64,000 nucleotides of DNA. Origin: Candidatus Eremiobacteraceae bacterium (GTDB lineage Bacteria; Vulcanimicrobiota; Vulcanimicrobiia; Eremiobacterales; Eremiobacteraceae). Of this stretch, positions 24,405 to 33,700 are shown piece by piece; position 1 is the first letter of the stretch, and every line of letters starts with the position of its first letter. The stretch is taken from NCBI GenBank assembly GCA_035295225.1, contig DATGJI010000055.1:124001-188000 (forward strand), read 5' to 3'. A model generated the notes under the pieces. The model saw only the letters and a program-made list of their open reading frames with translations, searched no databases and had not been told where the DNA came from. The position numbers were made by a program, and so were the translations under genes.

Positions 24405-25703
24405 TCACGCAACCGTTTCGAGTGCGCACGCTATGGCCCGCAGCCGCGCGAACGCGTCATCGCCGGCTTCAGCGTCTCCATCGTGGACGAGCGATTCGAG
24501 CTGGTCGCGTATCGAGACAGCGGCGTCCAGCCACGGATCGCCGCCGGGTTGATACGCGCCGAGCGCAAAGAGGTCGCGGGCCCGTTCGAGCGCGTCTAGC
24601 GCTCGGCGGCCCAGGGCGGCGTCGCGCCTGTGCTGCTGCGTGGCGAGCGTGGGCATGAGACGGCTGAGCGAGCGAAGTACATCGATCGCCGGAAATCGTC
24701 CGGCATCGGCTATCGCACGATCGAGTACGATATGCCCGTCCAGCATGCCGCGTATCGCGTCGCTCACCGGCTCTGTTCTATCATCCCCATCGACGAGGAC
24801 AGCATAGACCGCCGTTATCGTACCGTTGCCGATGGCGCCGGTGCGTTCGACGGCGGCGCTGAGGTCCGCGGTGACCGACGGCGGATAACCGCGCTGCGCC
24901 GGCGACTCGCCGCCGGCAAGAGCGAGTTCGCGCATCGCATGCGCGGTGCGCGTGAGCGAATCGACGACGAGCAGCACGTCGAGGCCGCGCGAACGCAGCC
25001 ATTCGGCCTGCGCGGTCGCCGTGTGGAGCGCGGCGACGCGCTCGGGAGCCGGCGATCCGGCCGGTGCGCAGACGATGGTGGTGGTGGGCCACGCGCGCGT
25101 TGCACGCAGCGCGTCGGCCGTCTCGCGCGCTTCTCTGCCGCGTTCGCCGATGAGCGCGACGACCCGCGCGTCGACGCGCGCATGTGCGACGATGCGCCTC
25201 AACAGTGAACTCTTGCCGACTCCGGCTCCCGCGAACAATGCGATACGCTGTCCGTAGCCGAGCGTGGCGAACAGATCGATCGCCGCGATCCCGGTCTGCA
25301 ACGTGCGGTCGATAGCGACTCGATCCCGCGCGGATGGCGGCGGCGGCGCAGACATCGCGACGAAGCGGCCATGTTGAGCATCATCTACGCCGTCGCCCCA
25401 CGCGTCCGTCTCCGCGCCGCAGATCCCACCGCCGACGAACGCACCCATTTCCGCGCCATCGCACTCCACGACGTCACCGGGCCCGACGCCGGCGCGTTCA
25501 ACGAGCAGCTCGCACGTGGCGTTTATCGCGCTCGACGAACGAACGCGCGCAAATGCCTGACCTCCGCGTGCATGGATTTTCACCAGCCATCCAGGCCGGC
25601 ACGCCGGTATACGGACATTGACGAGCATTCGCTGCGCCGACACGACTGTGCCGCGCCTGCACCAGCCATCGGCGGCGGCGTAGAACTTGGGCGGTTCGGT
25701 CAT
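24405..25703 (-). CDS. fliI: Flagellar/type III export ATPase FliI-like
   Basis: A 432-residue protein. An N-terminal beta-barrel segment is followed by the ATPase core: Walker A GAGVGKSS (159-166), GERGRE with catalytic Glu187, Walker B LLVVDSLTR, and FliI/SctN-specific VYAVLVDGDDRTEPVSDAIRG and HIVLDRAIADAGRFPAIDVL. It forms a hexamer at the base of the export gate and unfolds substrates. Length is close to normal FliI (about 440). The start overlaps fliH by four bases (ATGA). Sequence alone does not separate flagellar from virulence-type ATPases; the flgB-flgC-fliE-fliF context favours flagellar origin. Confidence 0.92.
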   Translation of the reverse strand: MTEPPKFYAAADGWCRRGTVVSAQRMLVNVRIPACRPGWLVKIHARGGQAFARVRSSSAINATCELLVERAGVGPGDVVECDGAEMGAFVGGGICGAETDAWGDGVDDAQHGRFVAMSAPPPPSARDRVAIDRTLQTGIAAIDLFATLGYGQRIALFAGAGVGKSSLLRRIVAHARVDARVVALIGERGREARETADALRATRAWPTTTIVCAPAGSPAPERVAALHTATAQAEWLRSRGLDVLLVVDSLTRTAHAMRELALAGGESPAQRGYPPSVTADLSAAVERTGAIGNGTITAVYAVLVDGDDRTEPVSDAIRGMLDGHIVLDRAIADAGRFPAIDVLRSLSRLMPTLATQQHRRDAALGRRALDALERARDLFALGAYQPGGDPWLDAAVSIRDQLESLVHDGDAEAGDDAFARLRAIACALETVA

Positions 25704-26254
25704 CCCGCGGCCGCACGAACAAGGAGTTCCGCTCGCTCTTCCAAGCGCGCGCCGATCGCGCCCGCGGGCGTATCGATGAACACGTCGCCGGGTTCAAGCC
25801 CTTCGTCTGCCGTGACGGCGTGCGCACGTTCGGGATCGAAGGCCGCGATGCAATCCGGCGCCATTCTGATCGCGGCTCTTCGCGCGGCGACACCGGCAGC
25901 CGCCAAGGCTTCGTCTACGAAGCGCACGATCAGCCGCGGATTTCGATCGATCGCATAGCGAAGCGCACGGGCGCAGGCCGCCGCCGCGAGAGAGATCGCC
26001 GCGGCGCGAATCAGTCGCGGGTCGATACCGTCTCCGTTCGGGGTGCGAGCTGCGCATCGCTCGCACTCGGGGTTCGGGCCGCGTACGGCCGCGTCGGGCG
26101 ACGCGCACGCAGGCTCGCGACTCTCCTCTTCAGGGGCGGCAATCGGAGCCTGTTCCTTCGGCGGCGATATTTCCGCGTCGCATTGCGGTGACGGTAAGTT
26201 TTCTGCGTGCATGAGGCGGCGCGGCTCAAATGGGGCGAAGCGGCTATCCGTCAT
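25700..26254 (-). CDS. fliH: FliH-like export ATPase stator protein
   Basis: A 184-residue protein. The N-terminal 75 residues are polar and proline-rich (FAPFEPRR at the start). The middle is an alanine-rich helix, and the C-terminal domain has AVTADEGLEPGDVFIDTPAGAIGARLEERAELL, matching the FliH/YscL end where a Gly-Asp and a (D/E)TxxGxID motif precede the terminal helix. FliH binds and regulates FliI. It overlaps fliF by 11 bases and fliI by four, in the canonical fliF-(fliG)-fliH-fliI order. The identification depends mostly on the C-terminal motif and position. Confidence 0.8.
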   Translation of the reverse strand: MTDSRFAPFEPRRLMHAENLPSPQCDAEISPPKEQAPIAAPEEESREPACASPDAAVRGPNPECERCAARTPNGDGIDPRLIRAAAISLAAAACARALRYAIDRNPRLIVRFVDEALAAAGVAARRAAIRMAPDCIAAFDPERAHAVTADEGLEPGDVFIDTPAGAIGARLEERAELLVRAAAG

Positions 26255-27689
26255 CGCGCCACGCTGTCAGGTGTTCTTCTATTGAGAGACGGCGTTTGTC
26301 GTCGAACCCGGCGAGCACGCGAGAGCGGATCGCAGCAGGCATGCCGTTGAGCACATAGGCTGCCGTGCGCGGAGACTCTGCGCCGATCACCTCGCCGATC
26401 GCTGTCGCGCAATCGGTTGGGCGCGCCGCCGGCACATCGATGCCTGCGCGAAACCGCGGCCAGCAGGCGCCGGCTGCCGTCAACACGAGCGCGGCAAGCG
26501 CAGTGACGGCCGCAATTGCGAGCCTGCCGTGCGGTGCCGCCGTTGCGGGCGGAGCCGCTGCAATGGGAAGCGCCGCGGCGAATGGCAACACGCCCACGAC
26601 GACGTCGTCGCCGGACCCCAAGTCGGCGCCCGCGGCGGCGCGTACGAGCGCCGCGACGTCGTTGCGCCGGTTTGCATCGACTCTGCGAGCATCGAGAAAC
26701 ACCGCGACCGTGATGCGTCGGATGACGTCGGCTGTGGACGACCGGTGTTCGACGACTGTATCGTACGCGTAGTGTTGGACATGACGTTCCTTGTCGAACG
26801 CTCGTCCGCCGTCCGCGCCATGTTCGAGTCCGGCGTCCGCGTCGAGCAGGCCGTGAGGGGTGACGCGAGTTGACTGCGACGAGTAGACGCTGCCGGCGGT
26901 GATCACGCGTACGCGAACCACTGCGGCGCCCGCTCCAAACACTGCGTCGAGCGCAGATTGCACGGAGGACTGCAGACGTGATTCCCGTGCGATCGTGGTG
27001 TCCTGTTGAGGCGCGTCTTTCAGCAACTTTCCGTCTGCGTCGGTGACCGCAACGCGGTCGGCACTGAGCCCGGGGACGGCCGAGGCCACGAGGTTGCGGA
27101 TGCCGTTCACCGCAGCGGGCGCAAGACTCGCCCCGGGGCGAGCGACGATCTGCACGGCGGCGCTCGTCTGCGGCGGATCGCCGAGCGCTGCGATATCGCC
27201 GGCCGCAGGCGTTATGAAAACGCTAGCGTCTTCGACGTCCGATATGCGCCGCAGCGCCGCGACGAGGTCGCCTTCTAAACCAAGCCGGCGACGGTCGTCG
27301 ACGAGCGCGCTCGGCGCAAGGGGGCTGATCGGCTCGGCGATCTCATCCGCCGACGTGGGCACGTGTGCGTGCGGAATGCCGGCGAGCGTGAGGCGCAAGA
27401 GCAGCGTTTGGCGGCGCGCCGCCGGCACGAAGATCTGATCGCTTCCCGGCGCGGCTGTGTGAGGCTCGCCCCAGAGCGTCAGCGCGTTCGTCACTTCAGC
27501 GATCTGATCGGCATGAAGCGGCGCGTCGAACAGAGCTACACCTGACGCGGAGCGCAGAACGAGAACGGAAGCGATTCCAACAATGATGAGTGCAAAGGCA
27601 ATGGCGGCGACCGGTGCTCTTCGGCGCTCGATCCACGCTGCTGTTCTTCCGATGATGACGGGCACGCCATCCGGCAGTCTCGCGAGCAT
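26244..27689 (-). CDS. fliF: FliF-like MS-ring protein with FliG-like C-terminal segment
   Basis: A 481-residue protein (typical FliF is about 550). TM1 is near residues 27-48, followed by the ring-building domains: FDAPLHADQIAEVTNAL, QIFVPAARRQTLLLRLTLAGIP, then ISDVEDASVFITP and AAVNGIRNLVASAVPGLS with AVTDADGKLL. A periplasmic section (TADVIRRITVAVFLDARRV, GDDVVVGVLPFAA) leads to TM2 near 395-420. The last 45 residues (AIGEVIGAESPRTAAYVLNG, then MPAAIRSRVLAGFDD) resemble the EHPQT-A-L-L repeat of FliG rather than the normal FliF tail. No separate fliG follows; fliH overlaps by 11 bases. The protein would form the membrane ring with part of the switch fused to it. Confidence 0.85.
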   Translation of the reverse strand: MLARLPDGVPVIIGRTAAWIERRRAPVAAIAFALIIVGIASVLVLRSASGVALFDAPLHADQIAEVTNALTLWGEPHTAAPGSDQIFVPAARRQTLLLRLTLAGIPHAHVPTSADEIAEPISPLAPSALVDDRRRLGLEGDLVAALRRISDVEDASVFITPAAGDIAALGDPPQTSAAVQIVARPGASLAPAAVNGIRNLVASAVPGLSADRVAVTDADGKLLKDAPQQDTTIARESRLQSSVQSALDAVFGAGAAVVRVRVITAGSVYSSQSTRVTPHGLLDADAGLEHGADGGRAFDKERHVQHYAYDTVVEHRSSTADVIRRITVAVFLDARRVDANRRNDVAALVRAAAGADLGSGDDVVVGVLPFAAALPIAAAPPATAAPHGRLAIAAVTALAALVLTAAGACWPRFRAGIDVPAARPTDCATAIGEVIGAESPRTAAYVLNGMPAAIRSRVLAGFDDKRRLSIEEHLTAWRDDG

Positions 27690-27696
27690 GCGTGTT

Positions 27697-28008
27697 CTAC
27701 ACCTGGGTCTGCAGCAACGAATTCACTGCTTGCGACACGCGCGTGGCAGCCGCGGACGCGATCGCGAGCGCCACAGCGGCCTTGGCGCGAGCGACTGCCG
27801 CCGCGGCGATGTCTCCGCCGCCCGCGGCGACGGCAGCCGCTGCGGAATCGGCGGCGCTCACCGCGCCGGCGGCGCCATCGGTGAGCGCGCTGAGTTCGGC
27901 GGCGAAGCGTGCGCCTTGCGTCGTTGCGTCTGCCGGCTTCTGCGGCGCGGCAATATCAATAGTTGATGGAATCGCTGTGGGCGTTGCCGCGTTTGAGAAT
28001 ACGTTCAC
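27697..28008 (-). CDS. fliE: FliE-like basal-body adaptor protein
   Basis: A 103-residue protein from a GTG at 28008 with AGAGGA about seven bases upstream, 13 bases after flgC. Length equals that of typical FliE. The N-terminal half is low-complexity (ATPTAIPSTIDIAAP), and the C-terminal half is strongly alanine-rich and helical, ending RVSQAVNSLLQTQV, similar to the FliE ending that reads (K)(L/V)xxAYQEVMxMQV. FliE links the MS ring to the rod. It lies between flgC and fliF, the normal order. The family match is weak apart from the tail and the position. Confidence 0.7.
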   Translation of the reverse strand: MNVFSNAATPTAIPSTIDIAAPQKPADATTQGARFAAELSALTDGAAGAVSAADSAAAAVAAGGGDIAAAAVARAKAAVALAIASAAATRVSQAVNSLLQTQV

Positions 28009-28021
28009 GAAAATGTCCTCT

Positions 28022-28456
28022 TCAATACTTGTCGATGTCGGAGGCCTCGACGTCCATCTGTTTCGCAGCTTGGAGCGAAGCGACGTTCGCATCGTACGCA
28101 CGGCCGGCCGAGATGAGCGAGATCATCGCGCCGATCGGATCGTCGTCTGAACCCGTACCGGCGCGCTCGCCCGCGGTGGAGAGTTGGGGCGCGCTGACGT
28201 CGGCCGCCCACTCATCTGTTTGCACCGCGGCCAGTCCGTCGCCAGCGGACGTTTCGCCGACGTCGTCTGGGCCGCCGATCGCGAGCGCGTCGTCTAACGC
28301 GCTCGAGAACGAGGCGGGAACGAATTGGAAATTTGCGGGCTGTGCAAGAGACGACGGAGACGATCCCACTCCCGCGATACTGCGCGCGATCCCATCCATG
28401 GCGGCGCGCTGGGCTTCCATGCCGTTCGCAGCGATGTCGAATGCTTCGTCGCTCAT
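28022..28456 (-). CDS. flgC: FlgC-like proximal rod protein
   Basis: A 144-residue protein. The N-terminus AFDIAANGMEAQRAAMDGIA matches the FlgC rod signature (FDISASGMxAQRxRMxxIAxNIAN), and the C-terminus DPIGAMISLISAGRAYDANV with LQAAKQMDVEASDIDKY matches the FlgC end (MIxAxRAYEANV, AxKxMxxxALxI). The usual N-terminal NIANxxT asparagines are partly lost (SIAGVGSS), and the middle domain is short and acidic. It overlaps flgB by four bases (ATGA). It is clearly rod-family but divergent. Confidence 0.85.
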   Translation of the reverse strand: MSDEAFDIAANGMEAQRAAMDGIARSIAGVGSSPSSLAQPANFQFVPASFSSALDDALAIGGPDDVGETSAGDGLAAVQTDEWAADVSAPQLSTAGERAGTGSDDDPIGAMISLISAGRAYDANVASLQAAKQMDVEASDIDKY

Positions 28457-28755
28457 CTGCGGGCGTCGTCGGCTGCGCTGCGGAACTCGCGCAGGATCGC
28501 GCGCTCTTGGTCGGCGAGCGCGCGGTAGCGAACGGAATTCTGCGCGGACGCCGCCATCGCGCCTTCAATCGTCGCGGATGTACCCGGACCAAGAGCGCGC
28601 GCGACGAAACGGCCAAACCCGTCAGCGCTGGGCTGGACGTCGGCCGCGACAAAACCCGGCCGTCGCGCGTTCGCCGCGTCGAGAGCGAGAACGATCGCGC
28701 GATCGCGACCAAACGCGAGTCCGGCTTCGATCCGTGCTAAGGCAGAATCGGCCAT
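28453..28755 (-). CDS. flgB: FlgB-like rod protein, first gene of the operon
   Basis: A 100-residue protein from the ATG at 28755, which follows a strong AGGAGG. Residues about 14-36 (GRDRAIVLALDAANARRPGF) correspond to the FlgB rod motif that normally reads NIANxxTPGY, and the C-terminus SVRYRALADQERAILREFRS to the typical end (ENxVRYxxxxxxLxxxFxxLxxA). At 100 residues it is shorter than most FlgB (130-140), with little between the two helices. The 172-base gap to the divergent cyclase gene must hold the operon promoter. Confidence 0.78.
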   Translation of the reverse strand: MADSALARIEAGLAFGRDRAIVLALDAANARRPGFVAADVQPSADGFGRFVARALGPGTSATIEGAMAASAQNSVRYRALADQERAILREFRSAADDARR

Positions 28756-28927
28756 CGATGACCTCCTCTCGGCTGCGGTTGCGGTGTTCGCCGACGGTAC
28801 GCCGCTCTTGCGTCCCCGTTGGGGCGCACGCATGTCCGCATTCTGCGTCCCGCCGCGAAACGAAGTGGCTCTAATAGGCAGCAAGACCCTGGCCTCGATA
28901 AGCCGCCATGCCGATGAATACAGTAAT

Positions 28928-30709
28928 ATGGATCACGAGCGGCGCGACAATCCCTGGGAGCGTATCTCCTCCAGGCTTGACGAGGCTTTGGACGGCGCGC
29001 AGCATCTCGTGGATGAGCCGGCGACGATCGGCACGAGCAGCGCGGCGAAGCTTCTCGACCTCGTGGCGGACGCGCGCCGCGAGGTCCGCGCACGCGAACT
29101 CGAAGGCAAAGTGGCGGCGACCCGGGCGCATCGTCTCGAACTCGAACTCGATCAGCAGCGCCGTCGCGCCGACACCCTCGTCCGGATCGGCAAAGCGATC
29201 AACGCCGTTCGCGAACTGCCTGCGCTCTTGCAGCTCATCATCGACCTTGGCGTCGATGCGGTAGGCGCCGAACGCGGCATCGTCGTCGTGCCGGATCCCG
29301 CCGGCGGACGGCGTGAATTCAGTGCCGTCACAAATCTCGATGCGACGCTCATCGGCCGGCCGGAGTTCGCCGTCAGCCGTTCGATCGTGGACCGCGTGCT
29401 GGCGACCGGCGAGCCTATCGCCACCACCGACGCGCAGAACGACCCGGAGATCGGCAGTACGCCGAGCATCCGATCGTTGCACATACGTTCGATAGTCTGC
29501 GTGCCCATCAAGAGCAAGGACGGCGTTATCGGCGTGCTCTACGTTGACGCACGCATCCGGACCGACGCTCTCGAGCGCCACGACCCCGAGCTTCTCGCCA
29601 CGATCGCCGACCAGGCCGCCGTCGCGATCGATAACGCACGTCTTTACGAAGACCTAAGCGCGAGCTTCGGCCGCCTGTCAGCCACGAAATCGCAGAACGA
29701 TGAGATCCTCGAATCGATCGCTTCGGGCGTGGTCGTCCTCGACAGTCAGGACGTGATCGGGCAATTCAACCGCGCGGCTGAGATGACGTTCGGTCTTTCC
29801 GCGACGACGATCGTCGGGCGGCACGCGCGGCTGCTCAACACGTGGCTGCCCGGATTCACGACGTTACTCGATCAGTACCGCTCCGGGACAGATGCTCATT
29901 TCCAGACGGAGATCGCCGGAAACCACTTCATCCGCGGCGCGATTGTGCTCCAGATCACATTTTTCCGGATCCGGGACTTGGGCAACGGCGGCACGGGGAC
30001 GGCCGTCGTACTCAACGACTTGACGGACAGCAGGGCGCTGGAAGCCGAGAATCAGATGCAAGCGGAGAAAAGCAAGCGCATCGCTCGGTCGTTTTCGCGC
30101 TATCTCGCTCCGCACGTGGTCGGTGATCTTATGAAAGATCCCGATGCCGTCGTGCTCGGCGGAACGCGCGCAACGGCCACGATGCTCTTCGCCGATATCC
30201 GGGGATTCACGGAATTGTCGGATCGTCTGATGCCTGAAGAAGTCGTCGAACTCCTCAACCGCTATCTGGGGCCCGTGGTGAACGTGATCTTCTCGAACAA
30301 CGGCTTGCTCGACAAATTCTACGGCGACGGCATCATGGCGGTCTTCGGTGCGCCGCGGCAAGCCGACGACGATGCGCGGCGAGCGGTGACGGCAGCGCGC
30401 GAGATCCTCGAGCAGGTGCATCTCTTGAACTCGCAACCAGGCGCGCCGTGGCCGCTGTCGGTGAGCATCGGACTTGCGACGGGCGAAGTCGTGGCGGGGC
30501 ACATCGGCTCCGAGCGACGGCTCGAATACACGGTTATCGGCGATGCGGTGAACCTTGCGAGCCGGCTGCAAGCGATCGCGGCGTCGAACCAGATACTCGC
30601 CGACGAAGCAACCTACCGCAAGGTGCGCGGGCTCATCACCTCGACTCGGCGCATGGCGCGCATCAAAGGAAAAGCTGCTCCGATATCCGTCTACGAGCTC
30701 CACGCATGA
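28928..30709 (+). CDS. GAF-PAS class III adenylate/guanylate cyclase
   Basis: A 593-residue soluble protein from the ATG at 28928 (MDHERRDNPWERISSRLDEA). A coiled coil (about 40-75) leads into a GAF domain (about 75-215: LLQLIIDLGVDAVGAERGIV, IRSIVCVPIKSKDGVIGVLY), a PAS domain (about 235-350: SIASGVVVLDSQDVIGQFNR) and a class III cyclase domain (about 395-590). Metal-binding Asp423 (FADIRGFTELSD) and Asp467 (FYGDGIMAVFG) are present, as is GLATGEVVAGHIGSERRLEY. It makes a cyclic nucleotide, probably cAMP, in response to ligands of the sensor domains. It is divergent from the flagellar-type operon and 25 bases upstream of a diguanylate cyclase. Confidence 0.93.
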   Translation: MDHERRDNPWERISSRLDEALDGAQHLVDEPATIGTSSAAKLLDLVADARREVRARELEGKVAATRAHRLELELDQQRRRADTLVRIGKAINAVRELPALLQLIIDLGVDAVGAERGIVVVPDPAGGRREFSAVTNLDATLIGRPEFAVSRSIVDRVLATGEPIATTDAQNDPEIGSTPSIRSLHIRSIVCVPIKSKDGVIGVLYVDARIRTDALERHDPELLATIADQAAVAIDNARLYEDLSASFGRLSATKSQNDEILESIASGVVVLDSQDVIGQFNRAAEMTFGLSATTIVGRHARLLNTWLPGFTTLLDQYRSGTDAHFQTEIAGNHFIRGAIVLQITFFRIRDLGNGGTGTAVVLNDLTDSRALEAENQMQAEKSKRIARSFSRYLAPHVVGDLMKDPDAVVLGGTRATATMLFADIRGFTELSDRLMPEEVVELLNRYLGPVVNVIFSNNGLLDKFYGDGIMAVFGAPRQADDDARRAVTAAREILEQVHLLNSQPGAPWPLSVSIGLATGEVVAGHIGSERRLEYTVIGDAVNLASRLQAIAASNQILADEATYRKVRGLITSTRRMARIKGKAAPISVYELHA

Positions 30710-30734
30710 CCGACACCCCAAGGAGTGCACGCAT

Positions 30735-33700
30735 CTGAACGATTCGAACGCCGCCGCACCGAACCAACACGGATCTGTGGAAGAAGCGAGCCGTCAGGCG
30801 GCGAGCGACATCGCTTGGTCCGCCATGGCGTGGCTCGGCTGCAGCGAGGTCGAAGTCGATCTGTTCGACGATGCCACGTCCACGTATGTGCCCGCCGGCC
30901 AGACGTCGGCGCGCGGTGATGCTGTGCAGCGTTCGCGCCGCCTTGCGACGGAGGACGTGGCGCGCCTGCTGCCGTTCGGCACCGTTCTGCTCGCGGTCGA
31001 AGAATTGTCGGCGGTCGCCGGCCCGCTCGGCGACGCGCTCGCTGATCTCGGCGCGGCATCCGCATTGATCGTGCGGCTCGACAAAGGGCGAAGGGCGCTC
31101 GGGCTTGTGGTCTGCGCGTACGCCGAGCCGCGATCGTTCACCGCGGAGGATCAGCGCCAGGTCGCAGGGTTTGCGCGCGTCTCTGCAGCGAGTCTCGACT
31201 TCGCGCGGCGCACATCGCTGGCGCTGGATCGCGCCGACCGCCTCGCGACGCTCCTCGACAGCGCCGCCGCTTTCGCCGGCGAACTCGATCTCGAGTCGCT
31301 TTTCGCGTCCATCCACGTGCAGATCCAGCGGCTCATGGACGCGCCCGCGTTCTACGTCGCCGTTGCTTCGACAGACACCGGCATGCTGCAGACCGAATAT
31401 GCGGTGGACTGCGGACAGCGCTTGCATCCGGACTCGCCCCGCCAGATCGACAGCATCGCGGCCGAAGTCTTCACGTCCGGCAAACCGCTCGTGCTCGAGA
31501 GTTCACCGCTGCCCAAGCAGGGCGCAGCGACCGAACACGAGACCATCGAACTGCGAAAAGAATCTGCCTTACTCGTGCCGATGCAGCTGCGCGACCGAGT
31601 CATCGGCGTCATGTGCGTGCAGTCGCCCCGGCGCAACGCCTACACTCCCGAACATGTGGAACTGCTGATAGAAGTCGCGGAGCATGCGTCGACGGCGATT
31701 CAGAACGCGGGCATTTTCCGCGAAGAGCGCCGGCGGACGGAGGAACTGACGGTCTTGCACCGGTTGGCTACCTTGACGTCATCCGAGGACGACCTCGACC
31801 GCGTCATGGCGGCGATCGTCGCTGAAGCCGCCGCCGTCTTTCATGCGGACGCAGCGAGCATCGCCCTCGAAGACGAGAGCGGTTTGTTCGTCGCGGTCGC
31901 GGATCACGGTCTTTCGGAGGATTTCCGGCGCCGCCGCGTCATCGACGGCGACGCGCTTCGGCTGCTCTTCGGCGATCCGCCCACCGATCGGTTCTTCAGC
32001 GCCGAACGCTTCGACGCGGTCGGCCAAGCCGATCTGCTCAACGCGGAGGGCATCGCGTCGGTATCGCTCGCACCGCTCGTCTACCGCAGCCGGCTCGTAG
32101 GCTGTCTCGCGTTTTACGGGCGGCAGAGAAGCGTGCGGTTGAGCGTCGGCGAGTCGCGCCTTGCGCAGCTGTTCGCTGATCAAGCCAGTGCCGCTCTCGA
32201 GCGCGCTCGCGCCGGCCGCAACTTGCACGAGCGCGTGGAAGACGAAGCGTTCCTCGCACGCGTGGGCCACACGTTGACGTCGCGGCTCGAAGTGGACAGC
32301 GCCGGAGTGCTTTCGATGTTGCGCGACCATTTCGGCTACCGCTATCTTTCGATATTCACTTTGGAAGCCGATTCGTCGTCGCTCGTGTTGGGCGCATCGC
32401 TGGGCTATGCGCACGACGCCCTGCGCCTTGCGCCGCACGCGATGAGCGATGGTATAGTCGGCGCCGTCGCGCAGGCGAACGAGGCGATCTACGTACCGGA
32501 CGTGACGACCGATCCGCGTTACGTCGCCGGTGCAGCAGAAATCCGCTCGATGCTCGCGTATCCGCTGGCGTTCGGCGGACAAGTCCTCGGCGTGCTGAGT
32601 ATCGAGAGCCCGATCATCGATGGATTCTCAAGCCGGGACCGCCGCATCATCTCGGCATTCGCCGACCGGTGCGCGATCGCGCTTTCGAATGCGCGGCAGT
32701 ACGCGACCGCGACCGCGCGATTGACCGCGCTCGATCTCGCCCGCGCCGAACTCGAGCGCCACGCGCAGCATCTCGAGCGACGGCAGAGCGAGTTGAAGCT
32801 CATCAACGCGGTCTCCGCCGCGGTGAGCGGTACGCTGGACCTCGAACGCCTCTTGCAGACGGCCGCGCGCAGTATCGCGAAGGGCCTGCGCATGGAGCGC
32901 GTCGCCGTCGGCATACTTTCCGACGATCAGTCGCACTTGGAAATCGCGGTCGAGTACCGCAGCGACGGCGTTCCCGCGACGGTGGGCGCCAAGCTGCCGG
33001 TCCGGCGGCGTTCGGCCCTCGCTGAAGTCATCTTCGAGCGCCGGATCGTCTCCGCGGACGATCTGCAGAGCGACCCGGTCATGCGCGATTGCCGCGACTG
33101 GATCAACGAACGCCACCTGATATCCGGCGCGATCGTGCCGCTGGTCGTGGAGAGCCGCGTGATCGGGACTCTCTCCGTCAACTCGACCACGGAAACGCGT
33201 CTTCTCACCGCGGATGAACTCGGCGTGCTGGAGACCGCGGCGAACCAGATCGCGGTCGGCATCCGCAACGCGCGGCTCTACGGTCGGGCGAAGGAGCGAG
33301 CCAACGAAGATTCGCTCACCGGGCTCTTCAATCACCGCTACCTGCAGGAGCGGCTCGATAACGAGCTAGCGCGCGCAGAGCGCGCCGCGCAACCGCTCGC
33401 AATCGTGCTTTTCGACCTGAACAATTTCAAGAGTTTCAACGACAACTTCGGCCACCAAGCCGGCGACGAAGTGCTTCGATTCGTCGCGACGGCGCTGACG
33501 TCGTGCTTGCGCACCACCGATATCGCCGGGCGTTACGGCGGCGATGAATTTCTCGTGATCCTGCCGCAGGCCGACGAAGGCGGTGCCCGGTTGCTTCTCA
33601 ACCGGCTGCACAACAAGATCGAACGTCGCGACGCGGGCTTCCCGCCGATCCCGATCGAGATGTCCGCGGGAATCGCGGTCTACCCGCGCGATGGAAACGA

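Noticed and set aside
23686-28755. Virulence-type injectisome
   Set aside because: FlgB, FlgC and FliE homologues and a two-helix FliF point to flagellar ancestry; no secretin or needle gene is present.
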